The position numbers and the translations under genes are program-made. From positions 1 through 9,232 of the forward strand of contig DSBO01000181.1 in NCBI GenBank assembly GCA_011046015.1: a stretch of 9,232 bases of DNA, given 5' to 3'. This document shows positions 1-6,870 of the stretch, piece after piece. The stretch is from Thioalkalivibrio sp. Its GTDB lineage: Bacteria; Pseudomonadota; Gammaproteobacteria; SpSt-1174. Under the pieces are notes generated by a model that had not been told where the DNA came from, did no database searches, and saw only the letters and a list, made by a program, of their open reading frames with translations. Numbering within the stretch: position 1 is the stretch's first letter; every line of letters begins with the position of its first letter.

Positions 1-691
1 GATAGAGTATGTGTGCCAGTGGCACGCTGCGGCCCGCGCCGTAGTCGCTGACCTGGGCCAGGAACAGCTCGGCGGTGGCGATGGCGTCGCCCAGCGCGTC
101 GTGTGCCTGGTGAATGGGCAGATTATAACGCGACCGCACGTTGGCCAGGCCCAGGTCCTTCGGTTTGAACGCCTGGTTGCGCCGCTCGAAGCGGCGTCGT
201 GCCAGCCATTCGGTATCGATGGCGGGGATCACGATGCCATTGCCGAACACGCGCCGGCAGGCGGCATCGATGAAGCGCAGCTCGATGCGGGCATGGTGCG
301 CTACCATCACGCGTCCCCGCAAGGCGGCCAGCAGCTCGGCCAGCGCCGCGGCCAGGGGCACGCCCGCCTCGGCCTGCGTGTCGGTGATCTTGTGGATCAC
401 GGCGCTCGCGGGCGTCATGTCGTGGCCGGGGCGCACCAGTATCCGGCGCGCGCCGGCGAGCCGGATGCCGCCGCCATCGATCGGCACCCAACCGATGCTC
501 ACGATGTCGTCCTGCTGCGGATCGAGCCCCGTCATCTCCAGGTCGACTGCCAGCAGCGGGGCGCGATCGAAGCCCGTGCCGGCACGCGGAAAGCCCGCCT
601 GCAGGTAGTCGCGCAGGGGGCCCGGCGGTGCCTTGCGCAGCAGCCAGCGGCGCCTTAGTCCGTTCCACCACATGCCGCCCACCGCGTTCAT
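1..691 (-). CDS. DnaQ-family (DEDDh) 3'-5' exonuclease, 3' end outside window
   Basis: The visible 230 residues start at an ATG that overlaps the stop of the upstream nucleotidyltransferase gene (ATGA, 4 bp), so the two are probably translationally coupled. After a basic, Trp-rich N-terminal stretch (residues 1-40) comes a DEDDh fold: Exo I as D50-L-E52 in LAVDLEMTGLD, Exo II around VAHHARIELRF (130-140), and Exo III as HDALGDA with H197 and D202. These residues bind two metal ions and remove 3'-terminal nucleotides from DNA or RNA. In Exo II the usual Asp is replaced by Glu (E137) and the usual Asn by His (H133). No polymerase-binding C-terminal extension is visible, and the family is usually about 230-250 aa, so only a short tail is likely missing. 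An ATG at residue 7 is an alternative start. It need not be the replicative epsilon subunit; a nanoRNase or housekeeping nuclease role is equally possible. Exonuclease fold is certain, substrate unknown. Confidence 0.88.
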   Translation of the reverse strand, partial: MNAVGGMWWNGLRRRWLLRKAPPGPLRDYLQAGFPRAGTGFDRAPLLAVDLEMTGLDPQQDDIVSIGWVPIDGGGIRLAGARRILVRPGHDMTPASAVIHKITDTQAEAGVPLAAALAELLAALRGRVMVAHHARIELRFIDAACRRVFGNGIVIPAIDTEWLARRRFERRNQAFKPKDLGLANVRSRYNLPIHQAHDALGDAIATAELFLAQVSDYGAGRSVPLAHILY

Positions 692-2553
692 GCGAAGCGA
701 CCGCCCTGGTAGCGCTGGTTGAGCGCGCCCTGCACGGTGCGCACCACGCGAAACGCCTGCTTCAGGTGCGAGCGCTCAGGCGAGGTCAGGTCGCGCGGGT
801 CGAGGTAGTTGTCGGGTGCATCTCCCCGGCGGGCCGCAGCGGCCTGGTGGCGCAGGCGCAGGCTGGCGATGAACTCGTAGGCCTCGACGAGATCCTGTGC
901 GGTCTCGCGGTTCATCACTCCCAGCTCGCCGGCCGCGCGCAGGCGCTCGAGCGTGTTCATCGCGCCGATGCCGTTCACCAGCGCATACAGACGGGCGATG
1001 TCGACGATGGGGATGAGCCCGTCCTGCTTGAGGTCCAGCGTGTCGGCCTGCTCTTCGTGGGTGGTGAGCACGAAGCCGCTGAATATGCCCAGCGGCGCAC
1101 GGCGGGAGAGCGCATTGGCGGCCAGGTGTGCGTGGAAGATGTGGTTGTCCTGCGCCTGCTGGCGGATAGGTGCTTGCAGGCGGTCGAGCAGGGTGGTTTC
1201 GCCGTGGATCAGGCGCAGATCGAAGAAGTTGGAGGCGTACATCATCGCCTTGCGCTCCGGTGCCTCGATCCAGTGGCGGAAGTAGCGCAGCCAGTGCGAC
1301 AGCGGCTGGCGCCAGTGCGGGTTGCGTGCCATCACCTCGCCCGGACAGAGGCGAAAGCCGCAGGCCGCCAGGCCCTGGTTGACCCGCGCGGCCAAGGCCT
1401 CGAACCACGGGCCGTGGCGTGCCGCGTCGAAGGCATCGTCGAGCAGGAGCATGTTGTCCTGGTCGGAACTGATGGTCATCTCGCGCCGGCTCTGCGAGCC
1501 CACCGACACCCAGGCATAGGGCACGGGCGCCGGCCCGAGCGCGGTCTCGGCCAGGTCGATGAGACGGCGTGTGGCGGCGTCGGCGATGGAGGTCACGACT
1601 TGCTGCACGTCGCTGCCCTTGGCGCCGCTGCCCACCAGCCGGATCTGGACTTCGGGCAGGGCCGTGCAGATGCGTGCCACCGCCTCGTCCGACTCGGCGC
1701 GCTGGATGTCTCCCACCAGGTACACGGCGCTGGTGGCCTGCTGGCGGACGAAGTCCACGGCGGTGACCAGGCCCGCCGGCTGGCCGGCGGCCACCACCGG
1801 CAGGTGACGGATGTTGCGGCGGGTCATCTCCAGCAGGGCCTCGAAGGCGGACATCTCCGGCGCCACGCTGTAGAGGTCGGTGGTCATGATCGTGCGCACC
1901 GGCTCCTCGGGCGAGACCTGTTCGATCACGCAGTGCCGGCGCAGGTCATGGTCGGTGACAAGCCCTTCGAGCCGGTCGTCCTTCACCACCAGCAGCCCCG
2001 ATGTCTTGCCCTCCATCATGCGGCGCGCGGCCTCGCGGATGGAGGTATCCGCTGCGATGGCGTAGTTCATCGGGCGCAGGAGGTCGCGCACGTCCAGGCG
2101 GGTGAGATCGGACGACGGCATGTCGGTCGCGTACAGGCGCTCGAACGCGCGCCGCAGGCGCTTGCCCGTGGAGGCGCGGAAATAGGCGTCGAGTTCCGGC
2201 AGTTCTTCGCGCAGGCTGGCCAGATGCTCGCAGGGTAGCACGTACACCAGGCTGTCCTCGACGAAGCGTCCCTGGGCTTCCTCTCCCAGTGCGCTGCCCA
2301 GGCAGTCGTCGGCATAGATCTCGCCCTCTTGCAGGCGGTCGAGCAGGCGGTTGGCGGCATCGCGGAACTCGGCCGCGCCGGTGCGCAACAGGTACAGGGC
2401 CGGTCGATCGGTCTCGGGTGGAAACGGCGAGCCATGGCGCAGGTAGCGAATCGACAACTGACGGGCGATCTGCTCGAGCTCGGTCGCGTCACACTGGTCG
2501 AACGGCGCATGTTCGCCCAGGAACTGACAGATGTCGGCAAGTTCGGGGTCCAT
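688..2553 (-). CDS. cNMP-binding-like / CBS-pair / DUF294 nucleotidyltransferase-like signalling protein (621 aa)
   Basis: This is a predicted soluble cytoplasmic regulator. Domains in order: a cyclic-nucleotide-binding-like beta-roll (about 9-125), a CBS pair (about 158-208 and 218-270), a DUF294/GlnD-like nucleotidyltransferase domain (about 285-425) with GSQSRRE (352-358) and SSDQDN (362-367), and a helical DUF294 C-terminal domain (about 460-615). G352/S353 and D364/D366 match the G-S...D-x-D catalytic signature of the nucleotidyltransferase superfamily, so the enzyme core looks intact. The cNMP domain lacks a recognisable phosphate-binding cassette (no FGE...RxA), so cAMP binding is doubtful. 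The reading frame extends upstream to a TTG at 2574, but I chose the ATG at 2553: it gives an N-terminus resembling the paralog (HAPFDQ near residue 16), and GAGGAG lies upstream, although 13 nt away. The gene follows the symporter terminator and is coupled to the exonuclease. Proteins of this type often sit next to acetate-type symporters. The modified target is unknown. Confidence 0.9.
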   Translation of the reverse strand: MDPELADICQFLGEHAPFDQCDATELEQIARQLSIRYLRHGSPFPPETDRPALYLLRTGAAEFRDAANRLLDRLQEGEIYADDCLGSALGEEAQGRFVEDSLVYVLPCEHLASLREELPELDAYFRASTGKRLRRAFERLYATDMPSSDLTRLDVRDLLRPMNYAIAADTSIREAARRMMEGKTSGLLVVKDDRLEGLVTDHDLRRHCVIEQVSPEEPVRTIMTTDLYSVAPEMSAFEALLEMTRRNIRHLPVVAAGQPAGLVTAVDFVRQQATSAVYLVGDIQRAESDEAVARICTALPEVQIRLVGSGAKGSDVQQVVTSIADAATRRLIDLAETALGPAPVPYAWVSVGSQSRREMTISSDQDNMLLLDDAFDAARHGPWFEALAARVNQGLAACGFRLCPGEVMARNPHWRQPLSHWLRYFRHWIEAPERKAMMYASNFFDLRLIHGETTLLDRLQAPIRQQAQDNHIFHAHLAANALSRRAPLGIFSGFVLTTHEEQADTLDLKQDGLIPIVDIARLYALVNGIGAMNTLERLRAAGELGVMNRETAQDLVEAYEFIASLRLRHQAAAARRGDAPDNYLDPRDLTSPERSHLKQAFRVVRTVQGALNQRYQGGRFA

Positions 2554-2606
2554 CGGAAGTCTTTCGCTCCTCAATGCGTCATCGGCGGCGATGTGGTCGG
2601 GAAAAG

Positions 2607-2648
2607 CCCTGGTTCATGGCGACCGGCGGGGGAGGCCATGAAGCAGGG
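2607..2648 (-). terminator. Second terminator-like inverted repeat before the DUF294 gene
   Basis: Two 14-bp arms (2607-2620 and 2635-2648) are complementary at 13 of 14 positions around a 14-nt spacer. Read on the minus strand the structure is followed directly by CTTTTCCC. It lies just beyond the strong terminator of the symporter and 53 bp before the chosen start of the next gene. It could be a back-up terminator, an attenuator in the leader of the DUF294 gene, or a protein operator. The long loop makes it a weaker hairpin than its neighbour. Confidence 0.45.
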
Positions 2649-2660
2649 TTCTCCGGTAGG

Positions 2661-2700
2661 AAAAGAAAAGCGCAGGGCCGGAGCCAGGCTCCGGCCCTGC
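2661..2700 (-). terminator. Strong intrinsic terminator after the symporter
   Basis: A perfect 13-bp GC-rich stem (GCAGGGCCGGAGC at 2672-2684 with its complement at 2688-2700) closes a 3-nt loop. On the minus strand it is followed by GCTTTTCTTTTCC. It begins 17 nt after the symporter stop codon. This is a classic Rho-independent terminator for the symporter transcript and marks the end of that operon. Confidence 0.92.
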
Positions 2701-2717
2701 CACTTAACCGTGTGCCC

Positions 2718-4484
2718 TTACGCGTTGCGCTGGTGCGGTACACGGATGTCTTCCACCAGGTGCTGGATATGATCCGGCGGCGGCGTGGTCACCTTCGATA
2801 CCACCCAGGCGGTGATGAAGTTGAGCAGCGCGCCTACGGCGCCGAACGATTCCGGCTGGATGCCGAGGAACCAGTTGTCGGCGTTGTTGGCCATCATCTC
2901 GGTACCCGGGATGAAGAACCAGCCCTTGAACCAGAAGATGTAGATCAGGGTGCTGAACAGGCCCACGAGCATGCCGGTGATGGCACCGGTGCTGTTCAGG
3001 CGCTTGTTGAAGATACCCATGATCAGGGCCGGGAACAGCGAGGCCGCGGCCAGGCCAAAGGCCAGTGCCACCACCTGTGCGGCGAAGCCCGGCGGGTGCA
3101 GACCCAGCCAGCCAGCCACCAGAATGGCGCCCGCCATGGCGATGCGTGCCGCCATCAGTTCCTGCTTCTCGGAGATGCCGGGCTTGAACACGCCCTTGAG
3201 CAGGTCGTGCGACACCGCCGAGGAGATGGCCATCAGCAGGCCTGCCGCGGTGGACAGTGCCGCCGCCAGACCACCGGCCACGACCAGGGCGATGACCCAG
3301 TTCGGCAGGTTGGCGATCTCGGGGTTGGCGAGCACCATGATGTCACGGTCGACCTTGACCATCTCGTTGCCCTGCCAGCCGAACTCTTCCTCGGCCTTCT
3401 GGGCAAACTCGGCGTTCTTCTCGTTGTAATACTGGATGCGACCGTCGCCGTTCTTGTCCTCGTACGCGAGCAGACCGGTGGTCTCCCAGTTCTTGAACCA
3501 CTGCGGACGCTCCTCGTAGACCATGTTGCCGTCCGCCGCACCGATCTCGCCCGGCTGAACGGTGTTCACCAAGTTGAAGAACGACATGGCGCCGACCGCC
3601 GGGGCAGTGGTGTAGAGGATGGCGATGAAGAACAGCGCCCAGCCAGCGGAGGCACGCGCACCGCGCACGCTCGGGACGGTGAAGAAACGCACGATGACGT
3701 GCGGCAGACCCGCCGTGCCGATCATGAGCGAGAGCGTCAGCAACACCATGTTGAGCGTGGTGCCCTTCATGATGGTGTACTGCGCGAAGCCCAGCTCCAC
3801 CAGCACCCCGTCGAGCTTGTCGAGCAGATAGGTGCCGTCGGCCACCGTGCTGCCCAGACCCAGCTGCGGGACCGGGTTGCCGGTGAGGTGTAGCGAGATG
3901 AAGATCGCCGGCACGGTGTAGGCGAAGATCAGCACCACGTACTGGGCGATCTGGGTATAGGTAATACCCTTCATGCCACCGAGCACCGCGTAGATGAACA
4001 CGATCGCCATACCGCTGTACAGGCCGGTGTTGTAGTCCACTTCCAGGAAGCGGGAGAAGGCCACACCAATGCCCTTCATCTGGCCGATAACGTAGGTGAT
4101 CGAGGCGACGATTAGGCAGATGACGGCGACGATGCGCGCGGTCTGCGAGTAGTAGCGCTCGCCGATGAACTCCGGCACCGTGAACTTGCCGTACTTGCGC
4201 AGGTAGGGCGCAAGCAGCATGGCCAGCAGCACGTAACCACCGGTCCAGCCCATCAGGTACACGGAGGCGTCATAGCCGTTGAAGGCGATGAGACCGGCCA
4301 TGGAGATGAAGGAAGCCGCAGACATCCAGTCCGCCGCAGTGGCCATGCCGTTGGCGACCGGGTGTACCCCCTTGCCCGCGACATAGAATTCGCCGGTGCT
4401 GGACGCGCGACTCCAGATGGCAATGCCGATATAGAGCGCGAACGTCGCACCGACGACGATCCAGGTTAAAGTTTCGAGATCCAT
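2718..4484 (-). CDS. Sodium:solute symporter large subunit, SSS/SLC5 family, VC_2705-like (588 aa)
   Basis: This inner-membrane transporter is predicted to use the sodium gradient to import a small solute; short carboxylates such as acetate are the usual guess for relatives, but the substrate is not shown here. About 13 hydrophobic segments are visible, beginning at residues 7-24, with the core running to about 563. Family marks include GTAGLPHVIVRFF (256-268), matching the ActP-type loop, and the helix ALSTAAGLLMAISSAVSHDL (409-428). In that helix S411/T412 align with the sodium-site Ser/Thr of PutP. A soluble stretch of about 90 residues (304-393) carries an EF-hand-like loop at 343-354. 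The start ATG follows GGGGAG with normal spacing, and the gene sits 15 bp after the DUF4212 small subunit, a pairing typical of this subfamily. A strong terminator follows. Base composition is visibly less GC-rich than in the flanking signalling genes, consistent with a well-expressed membrane protein. Confidence 0.95.
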   Translation of the reverse strand: MDLETLTWIVVGATFALYIGIAIWSRASSTGEFYVAGKGVHPVANGMATAADWMSAASFISMAGLIAFNGYDASVYLMGWTGGYVLLAMLLAPYLRKYGKFTVPEFIGERYYSQTARIVAVICLIVASITYVIGQMKGIGVAFSRFLEVDYNTGLYSGMAIVFIYAVLGGMKGITYTQIAQYVVLIFAYTVPAIFISLHLTGNPVPQLGLGSTVADGTYLLDKLDGVLVELGFAQYTIMKGTTLNMVLLTLSLMIGTAGLPHVIVRFFTVPSVRGARASAGWALFFIAILYTTAPAVGAMSFFNLVNTVQPGEIGAADGNMVYEERPQWFKNWETTGLLAYEDKNGDGRIQYYNEKNAEFAQKAEEEFGWQGNEMVKVDRDIMVLANPEIANLPNWVIALVVAGGLAAALSTAAGLLMAISSAVSHDLLKGVFKPGISEKQELMAARIAMAGAILVAGWLGLHPPGFAAQVVALAFGLAAASLFPALIMGIFNKRLNSTGAITGMLVGLFSTLIYIFWFKGWFFIPGTEMMANNADNWFLGIQPESFGAVGALLNFITAWVVSKVTTPPPDHIQHLVEDIRVPHQRNA

Positions 4485-4499
4485 TGTATGAGTCTCCCC

Positions 4500-4760
4500 T
4501 TAGTCTTCGTGAACGTCGTACTGACGATCAAGCTTGTTCATGCGCCACGCGTAGAAGAAGATCAGCACCAGGAAGGTGTAGATAGACCCCTGCTGGGCAA
4601 ACCAGAAGCCGAGCTTGTATCCGCCGATCTGGATGGCGTTCAGCGGTTCGACCAGAATGATCCCGAACAGATAGGAAGCGATAAACCAAACCACCAGACA
4701 ACCGATCAGCAGTTTGAGGTTCGCAACCCAGTACTCCCGCATCTTACCTGAGAGTTCCAT
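4500..4760 (-). CDS. DUF4212 symporter small subunit (86 aa)
   Basis: This small membrane protein has two predicted transmembrane helices (about residues 15-37 and 50-73) and a charged C-terminal tail (MNKLDRQYDVHED). It matches the DUF4212 / 'solute:sodium symporter small subunit' family, whose members lie directly before a VC_2705-type SSS transporter, as here. By analogy with other small symporter subunits it probably assembles with or stabilises the large subunit. The start ATG follows a good ribosome-binding site, GGGAGG, 5 nt upstream. The two subunit genes are separated by only 15 bp holding the next GGGGAG site, so they are almost certainly cotranscribed. The role of the small subunit in transport is not established. 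Confidence 0.93.
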   Translation of the reverse strand: MELSGKMREYWVANLKLLIGCLVVWFIASYLFGIILVEPLNAIQIGGYKLGFWFAQQGSIYTFLVLIFFYAWRMNKLDRQYDVHED

Positions 4761-4855
4761 GGTGTCCTCCCGTGTCTTCGTTGTGATTGAAATTTACGTA
4801 TGTCATTTCCTTCCCTTGCTTCTTTCACCATTGCCTTGCTTGTTTTCAGCCTTGT

Positions 4856-6784
4856 TCACAGCTGATATTCCAGAGCCAGTTTCGACTGGAGCTTCCGTGC
4901 CTGTCGGAACGCCTCTTTGAGAATGCGTCGGTCCAGTTCGCTGAGGGTGTCCGGATCGATGTGGTTGCTCAGTTCGCGGTCCTCGCGCAGTTGCTCGGCA
5001 TGCAGTCGCATGCGCAGGAACTGGATGTAGTGATAGGAATCCACCCAGGCATCGACGTCGGGCTTGCGCAGCTTGCCGTTCTCCTGTGCGCCGCGCAGCC
5101 GGGCCACGGTGTGCGTGGCGTCCACTTCCGCACCCAGCGCGATGATGCGCGCACCGTCGACGAACGGCGTGAGCCCGTTGATCTTGAGATCCAGGGTGTG
5201 GTCGTGGTCCCCGCCCGAGGCAAGCTTGAAGTCGCGGATCACGCCCAGCGGCGGGCGGATGCGCAGCGCATTGGCCGCCATCTGCCGACGGAAGCGGCTG
5301 TTGCGCCCGGTGGCGCGCAGCAGGTGCGACCGCAGTTCGTCCACCTCGGCCAGCGGCGGCGTGATGGGGCGGAAGTCGAAGAAGATGGAGCTCTTTAGCA
5401 GGTGTTCGGGCGTGCCCTGGTCGATCCAGCGATCGAAGCGGGCGCGCCATTCCTGCGAGCTCAGGCAGCACTCCGGATTGCTGGCCATGATGTTGCCGGG
5501 ACACAGCGGGAAGCCGCACTCGGCCAGGCCCTCGTTGATCTGCCGCGCCAGGGGCAGCAGGCGCTGGCGCAGGGTCTCGGCGTCCTGGCCCTCGGCCACG
5601 CGGAACAGGATGCCGTTGTCCTGATCGGTCTTTAGGGTCTGCTCCTGGCGGCCCTCGCTGCCGAAGGCCAGCCAGGTGTAGTCGATGTCACCGACCTCGA
5701 AGTCCTGCTCGCAAAGGGTGATCACGCGCTGGGCGATGTGGTCGTTGAGCTGCGTGATCAGCTGGGTGATCTGGTTGATCTCCGCGCCTTGGGCGATCAT
5801 CTGGCTCACCAGCTTGGGGATGTCGCCGGCCACCTGGGCGACGGCCGCCACGCTGCCCGCGCCGGTGATGCGGCGACTCACGCTACCGATGCTGATCTGC
5901 TGCAGGGCGAAGAGATCGCGTTCGGATAGCACCCCGGCCAGCCGTCCGCGTTCCACCACGCACAGGTGGGTGACACCGTGCTCGGCCATCTTCAACGCGG
6001 CCTCGAAGGCATAGGCATCGGCCGGGATGGTGATCGGGTCCGGCGTCATCACCTCGACGATGGGCGTGTCCAGCCGCCGTTCGTCCAGTACCACGCGCCC
6101 GAGCAGGTCCTTGAGGGTGAAGATGCCGAGCGGATGACTGGTCTCATCCACCACGATGATGCTGCCCACGGCGTGCTCGTGCATGGTGGCCAGGGCCTCG
6201 CCCAGCACCGTGCCCGGGGTGCAGCGCACCGTCTGCGCCTGCATCCGGTCGGAGACGCGGTAGTTGAGGGCGGTATCGCCGCTTAAGGCCGTCACGGTGC
6301 TGGCCTGTATGCGGCGCTGCGCCTGGTCGAGCAGGCTGGCCAGGCGGCGGGTGCAGAAGTCGTTGAAGGCGGGACTGCGCTTGAGCAGCTTCTCGAAATC
6401 GGCCCGGCGCAGCCAGAAGCAGAAGCAGTCCTCGGCGGCGCGGTGCACGGTGCGCACGGGGCGGTGGGCGAGCAGGGCGCCGATGGGGAAGCATTCGCCC
6501 GGCACCAGTTCCCAGGCGTTGCCCGAGACCTGCTCGTCCTCGCTCGGCGTTTCGCCGCGCACGCGGCCCTGCTTGATGATGATGAAGCGGTCGGCCGGGC
6601 CGGCGGCGGGGTCGGTGATCTTGTCCCCGCGGGCGTGGAAGCTGAGTTCCAGGCGCTTGGCCAGGAACTCCAGGTCGCCGGATTCCATCTGGTCGAAGGG
6701 CGCGTGACGGCGCAGGAAGTCCAGGACAGGGCCGAGCACGCCGCTGCCGTTCTGGGACTGCTTGTCACGCTGGGGGTCGGTCAT
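4856..6784 (-). CDS. cNMP-binding / CBS-pair / DUF294 nucleotidyltransferase-like signalling protein (642 aa), paralog of the 688-2553 gene
   Basis: It has the same architecture as the leftmost DUF294 protein: cNMP-binding-like domain (about 18-150), CBS pair (about 185-231 and 243-296), nucleotidyltransferase domain (about 315-455) and helical DUF294 C-terminus (about 480-635). The catalytic signature is GSEGRQE (375-381) plus TDQDN (386-390), with D387 and D389 as predicted metal ligands. Its cNMP domain keeps more of the binding cassette (FPIGAL at 99-104, RAAED at 115-119) than the paralog. Shared blocks include HAPFDQ, CPGxxMAxNP, FFDxR and LDLKxxGLxPxVD. CBS pairs usually sense adenine nucleotides, so an energy or cyclic-nucleotide input to the transporter is plausible inference. 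It is the first gene after the sigma-54 promoter and lies 95 bp before the symporter subunits without a terminator between. No good Shine-Dalgarno precedes the chosen ATG; GTG at residue 16 is a less likely alternative. Confidence 0.92.
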   Translation of the reverse strand: MTDPQRDKQSQNGSGVLGPVLDFLRRHAPFDQMESGDLEFLAKRLELSFHARGDKITDPAAGPADRFIIIKQGRVRGETPSEDEQVSGNAWELVPGECFPIGALLAHRPVRTVHRAAEDCFCFWLRRADFEKLLKRSPAFNDFCTRRLASLLDQAQRRIQASTVTALSGDTALNYRVSDRMQAQTVRCTPGTVLGEALATMHEHAVGSIIVVDETSHPLGIFTLKDLLGRVVLDERRLDTPIVEVMTPDPITIPADAYAFEAALKMAEHGVTHLCVVERGRLAGVLSERDLFALQQISIGSVSRRITGAGSVAAVAQVAGDIPKLVSQMIAQGAEINQITQLITQLNDHIAQRVITLCEQDFEVGDIDYTWLAFGSEGRQEQTLKTDQDNGILFRVAEGQDAETLRQRLLPLARQINEGLAECGFPLCPGNIMASNPECCLSSQEWRARFDRWIDQGTPEHLLKSSIFFDFRPITPPLAEVDELRSHLLRATGRNSRFRRQMAANALRIRPPLGVIRDFKLASGGDHDHTLDLKINGLTPFVDGARIIALGAEVDATHTVARLRGAQENGKLRKPDVDAWVDSYHYIQFLRMRLHAEQLREDRELSNHIDPDTLSELDRRILKEAFRQARKLQSKLALEYQL

Positions 6785-6792
6785 CGCTGCAT
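6781..6792 (-). other. Three-codon leader ORF (MQR) overlapping the DUF294 start
   Basis: An ATG 8 nt before the chosen start reads Met-Gln-Arg-stop, and its TGA overlaps the downstream ATG as ATGA. A weak GGA lies 4 nt before this first ATG, while the main start has no clear ribosome-binding site of its own. It could aid start selection by re-initiation, or it could be chance. Confidence 0.2.
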
Positions 6793-6816
6793 CGGGTCCG
6801 GGGTTTAGACCTTGTT

Positions 6817-6832
6817 AGCAAGCATCGTGCCG
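6817..6832 (-). promoter_or_regulatory. Sigma-54 (-24/-12) promoter
   Basis: The minus strand reads CGGCACG-ATGC-TTGCT, which matches the sigma-54 consensus TGGCACG-N4-TTGCW at all but the first base and has the required GG-N10-GC spacing. The predicted transcript start is near 6806, about 22 nt before the ATG of the 642-aa DUF294 gene. A sigma-54 activator is encoded directly upstream, which strengthens the call. Confidence 0.85.
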
Positions 6833-6848
6833 GATGAAGCGTCTTTTA

Positions 6849-6861
6849 AATCAGTAAGTTG
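6849..6861. promoter_or_regulatory. IHF-like binding site
   Basis: AATCAGTAAGTTG on the plus strand fits the IHF pattern WATCAR-N4-TTR and is flanked by an AT-rich patch (6843-6851) in otherwise GC-rich DNA. It lies between the sigma-54 element and the upstream dyads, at about -43 to -55 from the predicted start. This is the usual position of a DNA bend that brings an enhancer-bound activator to sigma-54 polymerase. The motif is degenerate, so support comes mainly from its position. Confidence 0.5.
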
Positions 6862-6870
6862 CGCGACGCC

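Noticed and set aside
628..2238. Long open frame on the plus strand opposite the 621-aa DUF294 gene
   Set aside because: It is antisense to a gene with clear domain motifs, has no recognisable family, and is His/Gly/Arg-rich as expected for a GC-rich shadow frame. The same holds for the long plus-strand frames at 2289-3893 and 6882-8435.
2554..2574. TTG start seven codons upstream for the 621-aa DUF294 protein
   Set aside because: No ribosome-binding site precedes the TTG, and the downstream ATG gives an N-terminus that fits the paralog better.
4789..4809. Dyad GAAAT-N11-ATTTC around TACGTA in the same gap
   Set aside because: The arms are only 5 bp and AT-rich, and no convincing -35/-10 element lies next to it, so I do not call a regulatory site.
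4814..4841. Repeated CCTTGCTT (4814-4821 and 4834-4841) in the gap before the DUF4212 gene
   Set aside because: An 8-mer repeated within a purine/pyrimidine-biased leader is weak evidence, and no symmetry or promoter element supports an operator.
4838..4851. GG-N10-GC spacing (AGGCTGA-N4-AAGCA) upstream of the DUF4212 gene, resembling a second sigma-54 promoter
   Set aside because: Apart from the GG and GC pairs it misses most consensus positions, notably the TT before GC, and no dyads lie upstream in non-coding DNA. It is likely chance.
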